Assembly: GCF_028372415.1 (NCBI RefSeq)
Contig: NC_092874.1
Location: forward strand, 332,338,651-332,402,650
Origin: Notamacropus eugenii
Lineage: Eukaryota > Chordata > Mammalia > Diprotodontia > Macropodidae
Length of the DNA: 64,000 bases
Direction of reading: 5' to 3'
Below, one piece after another: positions 34,240-44,587 of this stretch (position 1 is the first letter of the stretch; each line of letters starts with the position of its first letter). A program made the position numbers and the translations under genes. The notes beneath the pieces were generated by a model that was not told the origin of the DNA, did not search any database, and saw only the letters and a list, made by a program, of their open reading frames with translations.

Positions 34240-34375
34240 GAAAAGTAGACACTTGGAAGACACAGTGTCTTCCTATGTTTGAAGGACTGTCAAAGATCTG
34301 ATTTATATAGCTTATGGAAGTGTAGACCAGGAATCCAGTAGTGGGAAAACAATTAATTGCAAGGCAAGAGCTTTT
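34240..34375. other. Intron 2 spacer; nothing recognised
   Basis: Short intronic stretch between the MITE and a CR1-like relic. Confidence 0.35.
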
Positions 34376-34555
34376 GTAAGATTTTACAACAGATTGAGCT
34401 ACCCTGCCTAAGTAGTGGTCTCCCTGTCACACTGGAGGTATTAAAGCAAAGATTGGATAATATGAACAATAGTTGAGAGAAGGATTTTTTTTCTTGGTGG
34501 GAGGTTTAACTAGATGAATTCCATTCCCTTTCAATTGTAGGATTTTTATTCTGTT
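34376..34555 (+). repeat. CR1/L3-type LINE or amniote SINE 3' tail relic
   Basis: 'GGTCTCCCTGTCACACTGGA', 'GGTATTAAAGCAAAGATTGG' and 'TTTAACTAGATGAATTCC' match the conserved tail pattern of CR1-like elements, where the text resembles 'ggaggtcttcaag...gatgacc...aactagatgacc'. Confidence 0.5.
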
Positions 34556-35925
34556 CATTAAAATGAACTTTTCTGTTTAACCCAGTTTATCTTTTACGAG
34601 CTTAGTTAAGTTGATAAAAGCTTATCTTCAGTTTAGGTGACTCTCAAAGACTATATTAACCAAGTTATATGGAGGTTATTAGTTGGGTCACTAGAACATG
34701 CCAACACCAAGAAGACAGAACCTTGAAGGATCTATTAAACATTTTGACATTTAATTATTTATTATATTACTTTTAGTTATGTGTATATTTTAAGAACTAG
34801 ATTTTTAAGGTCCTCTGAGGTAATATCTCATGTTTCTTTTCCATTCTTTTCCACAGCTAGTATAGAGGTACATGATAACTTGCTTGTATATTTAAAAGGA
34901 ATAGCAAGTTTTGCATAGTAAATTTGCAGTCATCTTTTTCTTCTTACACTGTTATGGAAATACTTGTTTTATTTTGTAAATTATAAATAAAATTTACAAA
35001 AAAGAACTACATACCATTAGATGGCACTTAATAGTGTTATTAATTGAAATAAATGTCAAAGAAGCAGAAGTATGAATGAAAAGAAATGATATTAGTATTT
35101 TAGAAATAGTTTGTGAGCAAGAGGAAAGGAGGGAGAATCATGAGTGTTAAAAGTGTTGAATGGGGATTTACATAATAAGTGGGTTTTCAGAGAAGTTGTG
35201 TTTTTTAGAAGAGACCTTTTGAATTGAATCGGTTAGAGATTAGCCTTCTGGAATAAGAATTTTAGCCTTACATTCAACTCTCAGATAGGATTAGATGCCT
35301 TTTCCAGTATTCCACTTCAGATATTAAGATTAGAAAGAGAATGATCATCAGTATTGGTATTTAGATTGGGCAAGTTTGGAAACAGGCCTAAGGTATCTGC
35401 TGTGTGATGAGATGCAAATGTTTCTAGAATGGAGAAAATTGTAATTAAACTGTTTCCTCATCTTACTGCTTTTTCTCTTTATGTATTTCAGTATAGCCTT
35501 CTGTCTTTTTTCCCCCTTGGCTGTCATTTTCCCCTGTTTTGGGTGTCTGCTGACTCCAGATACCACCCTTAATATGGAGGGAAGCAGTTAAGGCTTCTTG
35601 AAGAATAGCAGGCAATCCTTGATGCATGGTTAGAGGGCATCACCTATGTGGTGAAACTAATAGTGGCTAAAGGCCGCTATTATGCTAACTGGGAAAACTG
35701 TTGATGGGAAACTGTTGTGAGATGAGTATATATTATCTCCAGAACTTCTCTTATACTAGCAGTTTTGGAGTCAGAGGGCAAGCTTGGGAGTTACTGTGAA
35801 TTAAAGTATTGATAAAGCATTGGAAATGCTTTGTGCCAATATGTTTTCTATCTCTGGAGCTAGGAATTCTCAAGAAACCTTGTAATTATAGACTCATTCC
35901 TCTTTCCTGAACCCCTACCTCAACC
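34556..35925. other. Intron 2 segment; nothing recognised
   Basis: AT-rich intronic DNA with no supported repeat or coding pattern. Confidence 0.4.
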
Positions 35926-36090
35926 TCAGGGGTCTTTGGATAGGTTTCAGGGGGTTCATGAACTTGGATCAGGATAAAATTTCATCTTAATTTCACCATA
36001 ATTGTTTTCCTTTGCAATCCTGTATGTTTATTTTATTCATTTAAAAACCTTCTGAGAAAAGGTTCATAGGTCTTACTATTTATCCCTATT
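35926..36090. mobile_element. MER5/Charlie-like MITE relic
   Basis: 'CAGGGGTCTTTGGATAGGT' at the left and 'GGGTTCATGAACTTGG', typical of Charlie-type MITE text, with an A/T-rich interior. The right end is unclear. Confidence 0.45.
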
Positions 36091-37100
36091 CTAGAGAGTT
36101 TTTTGGCCTATGCAGTGTAAATGTTGTAGCTTTTGGAGATTATGCTTGATTGTTACTTGGCTATGGCAGATGTTTGAATTTGCCTTACATGCTATTAGAA
36201 AAGAAGTTTTTATAAGATTACTGGCAAAATGTCATTAATAGCAACACCTGTGGAGGAAATGTACCTAAGAAATGCTGCAAAAATCTTAAGTGTTGTAGAT
36301 GCTATAAATCATAGATTGTTTAGTCATTTCAGTTAGTTACACAATTACGTGAAGTTGATTTTCTTAGCATATGTAACTTCCATGTGGAAACTCTCCTCTA
36401 CCAAGGAACATTGAAACTCACCTGAGATTGAATATGTATGTTCTAGGGAATTATCTGAGGCACATAGAGGGTGAATAATTGCTCAGGGTTATAGAACCTA
36501 GTGTGGGATTTAAGATTTGAACTCAAGCTTTAATTTTTTCTAGGCTAAGCCCTTTCCTTTTTGTTGCTTACCCTTTTTCAGTTACTTAGCTGAGAAAGTG
36601 AGAGAGTTTCGTTTGATAGTTTAAAACTTTACTTAGCTGTGTGTGAGCATACTCACAAATTGCACACATGATCTGTATTATAGGTTTTAACATCAGTGAA
36701 CTTTAAAAAAAAGATTTGTCAAGTAATTGGTTTTATCTTTTACGTATATGTAACGGGGTAGGTGGGTTTTTATTTTGTTTGTTTTACTTTGGTCTTGTAA
36801 GAGTGACACTTAAGCCTTGGTTTTATAACAAGTTCATTTGTGTCATACCAGCTTTTTCTTTCTTCCTGTACCTCCACTTCCTGCTGCCACCTCTCACCCC
36901 CACCTCCCACCCCCTTCCGTTTTTTGCCTCTTTTTATTTAATATTTATTTTTGATCATTGAGGTCATTGCTTCCATGATTAGCTAATGCTGTTAAAGCAT
37001 GTGGTCACAAAATGGAATACAAGTAATACAAGTTTTAGAATACTTACAGAAATGGAGCACTTTAGTATTTGTCTTTATTTTGATAAGTTACTTTAGAATA
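36091..37100. other. Intron 2 segment; SINE trace only
   Basis: A SINE-like piece lies at 36440-36550 ('TATCTGAGGCACATAGAGGG', 'GATTTGAACTCAAGC'). The rest is not recognised. Confidence 0.4.
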
Positions 37101-37413
37101 GGGGCAGCTAGGTGGTGCAGTGGATAGAGCACCAGTGCAGGAGTCAGGAGGACCTGAGTTCAAATGTCACCTCAGACACTTGACACTCACTAGCTGTGTG
37201 ACTTTGGGCAAGTCACTTAACCCCAGTTGCCTCATCCTGGGTCATCTCCAGTCATTCTGATGAATATCTGGTCACTGGATTCAGATGGCTGTGGAGGAGA
37301 AGTGAGGCTGGTGAGCTGCACAGCCCTCCCTCCCTCAAAACAAAATCAAGTGCAAGTCATATCATTATTTCTCTGATGGCATGGTCTTCTTTGGCAACGA
37401 AGGACGAACACAC
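37101..37413 (+). repeat. Full-length marsupial tRNA-derived SINE (WSINE1-like)
   Basis: Starts 'GGGGCAGCTAGGTGGTGCAG', has the tRNA-like box B region 'CCTGAGTTCAAATG' and the CORE body 'AGCTGTGTGACTTTGGGCAA'. It continues through 'CTGGGTCATCTCCAGTCATT' and ends 'CTTTGGCAACGAAGGACGAA'. At about 313 bp it appears complete. It lies 157 bp upstream of the exon 3 acceptor. Confidence 0.88.
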
Positions 37414-37570
37414 ACCTTATAATAATTGATGGATGAAGTGGCAAAAGGTGGTTATTTACTAAGTAACTCAAATTAACATAGAATTTTGGGTTCTTGGATG
37501 TTAATGCAAATTTTAGCATTTTGATTGTATTTGTATTACAGAAACCTTAATTTTTCTTTGTACTTTTTAG

Positions 37571-37648
37571 GCAACAGCTGAACAGATTCGCCTCGCTCAA
37601 ATGATCTATGATAAGAATGATGCAGACTTTGAAGACAAAGTTAAACAG
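37571..37648 (+). CDS. UBAP2: UBAP2 coding exon (residues 34-59)
   Basis: A 78-bp, phase-0 exon bounded by TTTTTAG at 37564-37570 and donor GTACAT. It encodes ATAEQIRLAQ... and ends KVKQ, the helical lead-in and first part of the ubiquitin-associated (UBA) domain. The sequence is nearly invariant between UBAP2 and UBAP2L, so this exon alone would not separate the paralogues. The in-frame joins on both sides support the gene model. Confidence 0.96.
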
Positions 37649-37990
37649 GTACATTATTGTCAAACAAGTTCTCATTCTAGTCTTAATGTTTATTTTCTAG
37701 GGTTTTCAATTATACTGTAAAATGAATGTAGGATTAGCATTAGCCATGATTCATTGAAATTTTGAAAAAGTGTCACTTGTAAAAATGTAAAAATGTTCAC
37801 ATCATCTAATTTTTAAATATGGGAAACGATATTTTTTAGGTGTCCTAAGATGTCTTGGAGTTGATATTCTCATTGCTTTTAAACATTGCTGAATATTCAG
37901 TTAGCTAAATATTCCCTGACTGTCTGTTGAGAGTACTATTTCTTTCCTGCCCCCTCCCCCCCGCAACTTAGTAGTTTTCTAATTTTTTCC
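37649..37990. other. Intron 3 proximal part; nothing recognised
   Basis: AT-rich intronic sequence after the exon 3 donor, ending in a C-rich run that leads into an L1 fragment. Confidence 0.4.
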
Positions 37991-37994
37991 ATTA

Positions 37995-38370
37995 CATTAT
38001 TAAAGATTACATATTAAAGATAGTTTTCAACATTCACCTTTATAAGATTTTGAGTTTAAATTTTTATCCTTCCCTCCCTTCCCCAAGGCAGCAAGCAGTC
38101 TGGTATAGGTTATACATGTACAATTGTATAAATCATATTTCCACATTAGTCATGACATGAAAGAAGAATCAGAACAAAAGGGGGACATTACAAGAAAAAA
38201 AGTGAAGATAATATTCTTTGGTACGCATCCAGACATAATGGTTCTTTCTCTGGATGCGGATAGCATTTCCCGCTGTGAGTCCTGGAATTGTCTTGGAACA
38301 TTGTATTCCTGAGAAGAGCATCATAGTTGATCGTTGCACAGTGTTGCTGTTACTGTGTACAGTGTCAGTA
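37995..38370 (-). mobile_element. L1 3' UTR and ORF2 end, antisense, 5'-truncated
   Basis: Same 3' UTR type as 25795-26390: 'TTTTCAACATTCACCTTTAT', 'GGTTATACATGTACAATTGT', then 'TCTGGATGCGGATAGCATTT' and 'TGTTGCTGTTACTGTGTACA' from the ORF2 end. Confidence 0.8.
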
Positions 38371-38749
38371 TAGTTTCAAACTTAATTGCCACATAAGGAA
38401 TAAATTACTCTCATTGTTACAATAAGTTCCTAACTGAAGAGAAAGTAACTTGTAAATTTGACTTGTACCTACTACTTCTAAGTTTTGCAACATTTAATTT
38501 TAGGTTGTGTTTTTGAATACAGAAACTGAGATATAGGTTAAAGGTTTTGCTTATAATCTTACAGCATCTAGTAAGTATTATAGTCAGGTCTCATGGTTCC
38601 AGGTACTCTTTGCACTATACTTTGTTGTCTCTCTACTCACTTCACAGTGTAATTTTAGGGGTCAAATGATAGCATTCATAAACCTTAAAGGACTGTTTGT
38701 CAGTTATTATTATTATGAGTAATGGAATCAAAGTATTAGTGCTGAAAGG

Positions 38750-38900
38750 AAAATTAAGAAATCTATTCCAGCTCACTCATTTTACTAGTAAGAATACCTA
38801 GATCCAGAGAAGCCAGTAGCCTTGCCTGGAAGCACTTAGCTAGTAAATGGCAGAGCTGGGATTGAAACTTGAGTCTTCTCACTTCATAGCCTTTCCAATT
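38750..38900 (+). repeat. MIR-type SINE fragment
   Basis: 'CTAGATCCAGAGAAGCCAGT', 'AGCACTTAGCTAGTAAATGG' and 'CAGAGCTGGGATTGAAACTT' are in MIR order. Confidence 0.75.
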
Positions 38901-38904
38901 CAAG

Positions 38905-39310
38905 TCACTCAGGCTCACAATTTAGATATCATTCTCTACCCCTCACTTACCACACTCTTACTCCTATAACCAATTTATCTCCCAGTGCTGTCACTTCTAC
39001 CTTTGTAACATCTTTTGTATATATTCCCTTCTTTCCTCCGAAGCTGCCACCACCCTCATCCAGGCCCTCATAACCTGAAACTTAGATTGCTGTAATAGCC
39101 TGCTGTGCTTGTTGGTTTCCCAGCCTCAAGTCTCTCCCCACTTCAATCCATCCATAAATTAATCATCTAGAAGCATACATCTGCTATGTTGTTGTACCTC
39201 TGTTCACCAAGCTCCATTAGCTTTCCATTACCACCAGGATACTGCAGAAGACTTGGGAAATGAGATTAAAAACTTACATCACCACTCAGAAATTCCCAGA
39301 AGATTAAAAA
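38905..39310 (+). mobile_element. L2 3' fragment
   Basis: 'GCTGCCACCACCCTCATCCA', 'GGCCCTCATAACCTGAAACT' and 'ATTGCTGTAATAGCCTGCTG' match the mammalian L2 3' region. It is cut by the half-L1 insertion. Confidence 0.55.
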
Positions 39311-39340
39311 AAGTCTTAGCTCAATGGAAGTTGTTTCTTT

Positions 39341-40354
39341 TTTTTTTTTTTTAATTTTATTTATTTATTTTTTTTTTATTTAACTTTTAACATTTATTTT
39401 CACAAAATTTTGGGTTACAAATTTTCTCCCCTTTTATCCCCTCCCCCCCCCCCCAGACCCAAGCTTTCTAATTGCCCCTGTGACCTATCTGTTCTCTCCT
39501 CTATCCTCCCTCCCTGCCCTTGTCTCCTTCTTCTCTTTTGTCCTGTAGGGCCAGATAGCTTTCTTGACCCCTTAACCTGTATTTCTTGTTACCCAGTGGT
39601 AAGAACATTACATTTGGTCCTAACACTTTGAGTTCCAACTTCTTTAGCTCCCTCCCTCTCCACCCCTTCCCCTTGGAAGACAGGCAATTCAATATAGGCC
39701 AAATCTGTGTAGTTTTGCAAATGATTTCCATACTAGTTGTGTTGTATAGGACTAACTATATTTCCCTCCATCCTATCCTGTCCCCCATTACTTCTATTTT
39801 CTTATGGTCCTTTCCCTCCCCATGAGTGTCGACCTCGGATTGCATTCTCCTCCCCATGCCCTCCCCTCTATCCTCCCCCCCACCCTGCTTGTGCCCCTGT
39901 CTCCCACTCTCCTGTATTATGAGATAGGTTTTCCTATCAAAATGAGTGTGCATTATATTCTTTCCTTTAGTGGATTGTGATGAGAGTAGACCTCATGTTT
40001 TTCTCTTGCCTCCCCTCTTTATCCAACCACTAATAAGTCTTTTGCTTGCCTCTTTTATGAGAGATAATTTGCCCCATATAACTTCTGCCTTTCTCCTTCC
40101 AATATTTCTCTCTCACTGCTTGATTTCATTTTTTTTTTAAGATATGATCCCATCCTCTTCAATTCACTCTGTGCACTCTGTCTCTATGTATGTGTGCATG
40201 TGTGTGTGTGTGTGTGTGTGCTCCCACCCAGTACCCAGATACTGAAATGTTTCAAGAGTTACAAATATTGTCTTTCCATGTAGGAATGTAAACAGTTCAA
40301 CTTTAGTAAGTCCCTTATGACTTCTCTTTGCTGTTCACCTTTTCATGGTTCTCT
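39341..40354 (-). other. Half-L1 3' region derived from L1 inter-ORF and 3' UTR sequence
   Basis: Just after the ORF1 stop it resembles the L1 inter-ORF spacer at 63840-63917 (shared AAAGGTRAACAG and AACTGTTTAC blocks). Nearer the 3' end it resembles the 3' UTR seen at 25795 and 38000. Includes a (TG)12 tract (40196-40220 on +). Confidence 0.6.
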
Positions 40355-41443
40355 TCATTCTTGTGTTTGAAAGTCAAATTTTCTTTCCAGCTCTGGTCTT
40401 TTCATCAGGAAAATTTGAAAGTCCTCTATTTCATTGAAAGACCATTTTTTCTCCTGAAGTATTATACTCAGTTTTGCTGGGTAGGTGATTCTTGGCTTCA
40501 GTCCTAGTTCCTTTGACTTCTGGAATATCCTATTCCATTCCCTTCTATCTCTCAATGTAGAGGGTGCCAGATCTTGTGCTATCCTGATTGTATTTCCACA
40601 ATACTTGAATTGTTTCTTTCTAGCTGCTTGCAATATTTTCTCTTTCACCTGGGAATTCTGTAATTTGGCCACAATGCTCCTGGGAGTTTCTCTTTTTGGA
40701 TCTCTTTCATGCGGTGTTCTGTGGATTCCTTGAATATTTATTTTGCCTTCTGGTTCTAGAATCTCAGGGCAGTTTTCCTTGATAATTTCATGGAAGATGA
40801 TATCTAGGCTCTTCTTTTGATCATGGTTTTCAGGTAGTCCCAGAATTTTTACATTGTCTCTCCTGATTCTATTTTCCAGGTCAGTTGTTTTTCCAATAAG
40901 ATATTTCACATTATCTTCCATTTTTTGAATCTGCACAGTATGTTCTGAGATATCTGTCTTTCTCATAAAGTCCTTAACGTCCATCTGTACCATTCCAGTT
41001 TTGAAAGATCTATTTTCTTCAGTGAGCTTTTGAATCTCCTTTTCCATTTGGTTAATTCTGCTTTTGAAAGCATTCTTCTCCTCATTGGCCCCTTGCACCT
41101 CCCTTGCCAGCTGAGTTAGGCTAGTTCTCAAGGTGCCAATTTCTTCAAGATTTTTTTGGTTCTCCTTTAGCAGGGAGCTGATCTGCTTTTCATGCTTCTC
41201 CCTCATCCCTCTCATTTCCCTTCCCAGTCTTTCCTCCACCTTTCTAACTTGATTTTCAAAATTCCTCTTGAGCTCTTCCATGGCCTGAGCCCATTGGGTG
41301 GGCTGGGACACAGAATCCTCGATTTCTGTGTCTTTGCCTGATGGCAAGCATTGTTCCTCCCCATCAGAAAGGAAGGGAGGAAGTGTCTTTTCTCCGAGAA
41401 AATACCCTTCAATGGTTTTATTTCTTTTCCATTTTCTTGGCAT
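40355..41443 (-). CDS. Half-L1 ORF1 protein (L1 ORF1p-like RNA-binding chaperone), intact
   Basis: An open frame of 393 codons runs 41536-40355. I favour the methionine at 41443 (MPRKWKRNKT...), giving 362 residues, because it begins with the short basic N-terminus usual for L1 ORF1p; the upstream 31 residues look like translated 5' UTR. Domains (numbered from the 41443 Met): basic N-terminus, a long charged coiled coil of roughly residues 40-205 for trimerisation, an RRM-like domain beginning near RRDNVKILGLPE, and the basic C-terminal domain with 'RREWNRIF' and 'RITYPAKLS', both hallmarks of the L1 ORF1 C-terminus. The family binds its own RNA and acts as a nucleic-acid chaperone in cytoplasmic RNPs. 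No frameshift or stop interrupts it. With no ORF2 in the element, reverse transcription would have to come from an L1 in trans. Confidence 0.92.
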   Translation of the reverse strand: MPRKWKRNKTIEGYFLGEKTLPPFLSDGEEQCLPSGKDTEIEDSVSQPTQWAQAMEELKRNFENQVRKVEERLGREMRGMREKHEKQISSLLKENQKNLEEIGTLRTSLTQLAREVQGANEEKNAFKSRINQMEKEIQKLTEENRSFKTGMVQMDVKDFMRKTDISEHTVQIQKMEDNVKYLIGKTTDLENRIRRDNVKILGLPENHDQKKSLDIIFHEIIKENCPEILEPEGKINIQGIHRTPHERDPKRETPRSIVAKLQNSQVKEKILQAARKKQFKYCGNTIRIAQDLAPSTLRDRREWNRIFQKSKELGLKPRITYPAKLSIILQEKKWSFNEIEDFQIFLMKRPELERKFDFQTQE

Positions 41444-42250
41444 TCTCCCCAACCAGTGACCTGACCTCTGAATGTTCTCCTCACACTCACCTCGCCTCCT
41501 GGTCCTCCCAGCCAGCGTTTGGGGACTGAGATTCAAATGCTGCTTCCCGCCTTAGGGTTTTTGGTGGGGGCAGGGCTGCTATTCAGTGTGAGAATTAAGT
41601 CCAGGTGGTCAGGGGCAGGGCTGCCTCTCTGGCTCATTTCCCTCAGGGGGTTTATGCACAGACCTTCCACAATGGATCCAGGCTCCCTCCCGTTTGGGGA
41701 GCCCCTGTCTGTAGCCGCCTCTCAGCTTCTATCTCCTGGGGGGGCCCGAACCATGGGGGCACCCCACTCCCCTCTTGACCCGCCAAAGACACTCTCTCAC
41801 CTATCCCCGTCAGTCACCTGTTGGTGGGGGGGCTAGTGTGGCCGCTGGAGGTCCCGTCTCTGGAGCCTGCTCGGATCTGTACCTCTCGGAGCCGCGGCCG
41901 CCGCAGGTTTGGGCTGGGCTCCGCGTCTGCAGCGCGACGGACCTTTTGAGAGAGGTTTGCAGGTCCCTCTGTGGGTGGGGGGACCCGCGTGGCCGCTGGA
42001 GATCCTGTCCCCATAGCCCTCTTGGATCTTTTCCTCACGGTGTCGTGCCCGCGGCAGGGCTGCCCTCTGCTCCCCGTCCCGGTGCCCAGTCCACGGCGCG
42101 AAGGACCCCCTGCGAGAGGTTTGCAGGTCTCTCTGGAACAGAAATCTCCCTCGCTCCAATATTCCGTGGTCTCTGGGTGCAGAATTCGCCCTGGGTTAGT
42201 CCCCTCTAGCCGTTCTGTGGTTTGTGGGTTCGGAGCTATGTGTATGTGCC
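41444..42250 (-). promoter_or_regulatory. Half-L1 5' UTR with two tandem CpG-rich monomers
   Basis: GC- and CpG-rich sequence between the 5' end and ORF1. Two similar units lie head to tail, with shared landmarks GCCGCTGGAG/A at 41841 and 41992, and GAGAGGTTTGCAGGTC/T at 41950 and 42114, a spacing of 151-164 bp. Tandem promoter monomers are known in rodent L1 5' UTRs; promoter function here is inferred. Confidence 0.65.
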
Positions 42251-42269
42251 GGAAGTTGTTTCTTTAGAA

Positions 42270-42555
42270 AAACAAAGGAGCAGGTAGAATTGATTTTATC
42301 ATGCAGAAATTCTTTGCCTGGGATTTTTTATTATCTTATTTGAAAAAGTATTTGTAAAAAGGCTCTAATGCAGATAATTGAATGTTACTTACCAGTGTTT
42401 CATCAGGTGATGAGGAGGGTAGAAAAGTTGTGCAAAGAACTTGATAAAACCTCTAAATTCAATCATTATACTCTGATGTTGACTTCAGAAACTTTGCCTG
42501 TGTAAGAGATTAGTAAAGTAAAAGGAAGACTGTATCTTAATTTAAGCAGTGTGGT
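42270..42555. other. Intron 3 spacer; nothing recognised
   Basis: Short AT-rich stretch between the half-L1 and an L1 fragment. Confidence 0.35.
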
Positions 42556-42559
42556 GTTA

Positions 42560-43072
42560 ACATTGATTTGCATTTAACCAATTTTATTACAACTCAATGT
42601 TGACTTGTTTATAAATAATATTTATGTTTACATTGTTACAGTTGTTAACATTGTTAAAAGTTTTCCATTATGTTCATAGACCTTAATTTCCTTATCCATT
42701 CCCATGTCATTGGTCATATATTTTGTTTTAAAATTTTTAACACAAACAGTTGCTACAAATATTTTGGACATATGGGCATTTTTCTTGCTGTCAGTAACTT
42801 TTTAATAGTGGGATTAGATCCCTGGGTCAATTAACTATCTATTACATAATTCCAAATTGCTTTTTGAAGTGGTTGAATAAATTCATAGCTCCCACAGCAT
42901 GTCTACCTTTCCTCAACCCCCTTTACAATGAGTATTTCCATCCTTTAGCACCTTTAGTTTGTTGGGTATAAGAGGTTATCTCAGTATTGCTCAAATTTGC
43001 ATTTTCCTGATTGTTAGTGACTTTGAACATTTTTATAGTTAACTGTTATTTCCTCTCAAAAATTGTTCATCT
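42560..43072 (-). mobile_element. Old L1 ORF2 3' fragment, antisense
   Basis: 'TCCAAATTGCTTTTTGAAGT', 'GATTAGATCCCTGGGTCAAT' and 'TTTGCATTTTCCTGATTGTT' follow the antisense L1 ORF2 order of 59770-60060. Confidence 0.75.
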
Positions 43073-43074
43073 CC

Positions 43075-44480
43075 AAGGGGCATAGTCAAGATGGCAAAGT
43101 TAGAGCTTAACAACTTTGCTGCAGCTCCCCCCAAACCTCTTCCACAGTAACCTAAAAAACATGCCAAATGAAATTCTGAGTGGGAAAGCCAAGAACAAGT
43201 CAAAGTAAGTAATTTTCAAGCTAAGGAAGCTAGAGTAGTCTGGTAGTACTGGGGTGGGGTTGATCAGGAGCACACCACAACAGAAGCAGCACTGAGTTGT
43301 GACAGTAATAATAGCAGCAAAGGTGAGCAGCTCAGTGCCATGGGATAGTAAGGGGAATGAACACCTGGCCAGAAAGAGATCTTCGTGGACCTTTGTGCTA
43401 GCATTGAGAGCAGGAAAGGTGATATCTAGCAGCTCTGTTGCCCATTACTCAGTCCTAGATCTCAGCTGCACAATGGAGTGGAGTGGTCACAGTCCTGGGG
43501 GACCAGGGGTCCTGCCTATGTAAGGAGCAGACCACAGACCATGAGGACAGTGAATGTAACTCTTCCTGGATCATACCACGTAGGAAGCACCAATAACTTA
43601 CTTACCCCTAGAAGACACTTTGAAATCAGCAGAACATTGAAGAAAGAAGCTAAACTCAGTCATTCTCTCCCCCATATTCCAACTCCCAACTCCCCACCCC
43701 CAGGTGAGCCGAGCCCCACTCAAATAAAGTCCAAATTCAAGAAATAGACTGGAAAAATGAGCCAACAGCACAAAAAGAACCTGGGTTTAAAAAGCTGTAA
43801 TGGTGATAGGAAGTTCATGACACAAAGAAGATAATGACCTGAAAATACAAGCCCAACAAGAATTCCTAGAAGAGCTAAAGAAAGAGATTTTTTTTGCTAT
43901 TTTTATAGATGTGGAGAGGAATTTGAAATTTTCTGTGGGACTATAAAACTGTTTGTACCCTTCGACCCAGCAATACTATATTGTGTTTATACTCCGAAGG
44001 AAAGAAAGAAAAACCCACCTATACAAAAATATTATAGCAACTTTTTGATGGAAAGAATTACAAACCTAAGGGATGCTCATTAGTTGGGGAATGACTGAAC
44101 AAGTTATGTTACTAATGTAATGGAATCTTACTGTACCATAAGAAATGATGAAGGGGGATGGTTTTAACCAAAAATCTGGGAAGACTTGTATGACCTAATA
44201 AAAAGTGAAGTGAGCCGAAACAGGGGAACAATTTACATAGCAATAGTGGCAATTCTGAAACGATAATCAACCGTGAAAAGACTTAACTAACTCAGATTAA
44301 TCCAGTGATCCACCACAATTCCAAAGTAATCAAGGTAAAAAAGGCTGTCCATTTCCAGAGTACATCTTTCTTTTCCTTTTTCTTTTTGGACAGGTAGGGA
44401 AAACATGGCTAATGTGGAAATATGTTTTGTATGACTTCCTATGTGTAATGAGTATTGTGTTTCTTGCCTTCTCAATGGAA
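43075..44480 (+). mobile_element. Internally deleted old L1, sense
   Basis: It begins with an L1 5'-UTR-like 'CATAGTCAAGATGGC', continues into an ORF1 start-like segment (to about 43885), then jumps to ORF2 C-terminal coding and 3' UTR text ('GGGGAATGACTGAACAAGTT', 'GTGAAGTGAGCCGAAACAGG'). The middle of the element is missing. This is one of only two L1-type copies in sense with UBAP2. Confidence 0.65.
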
Positions 44481-44587
44481 GGAGGGAGAGCATTTTTTTT
44501 GCGGAAAATCTTTATTTGCAGGTACTTGCATCTGTCATTTCTAATAATATTATTAATTTTTCACTTAAAAAAAAACTAAGTCTGATT

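Larger units (their letters stand above)
39341..42250 (-). mobile_element. Complete half-L1 (HAL1-like) retrotransposon with intact ORF1
   Basis: A 2.9-kb element flanked by a perfect 15-bp target duplication GGAAGTTGTTTCTTT (39326-39340 and 42251-42265). In its own orientation (minus strand) it has a GC-rich 5' UTR (42250-41444), one intact L1 ORF1, a roughly 1-kb purine-rich 3' region and a poly(A) end. No endonuclease or reverse transcriptase frame is present. The perfect duplication and open ORF1 indicate a young insertion. It sits antisense in UBAP2 intron 3. Half-L1 elements are known in several mammals; calling this one a member is by structure, not by database match. Confidence 0.9.

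Noticed and set aside
37101-37180. tRNA-like sequence with A- and B-box-like parts
   Set aside because: It is the head of a SINE; no cloverleaf acceptor stem closes around it.
41519-42267. Plus-strand frames (up to 144 codons) antisense to the half-L1 5' UTR, possibly an ORF0-like protein
   Set aside because: They span tandem GC-rich monomers and read differently in each; no family resemblance and no evidence of translation.
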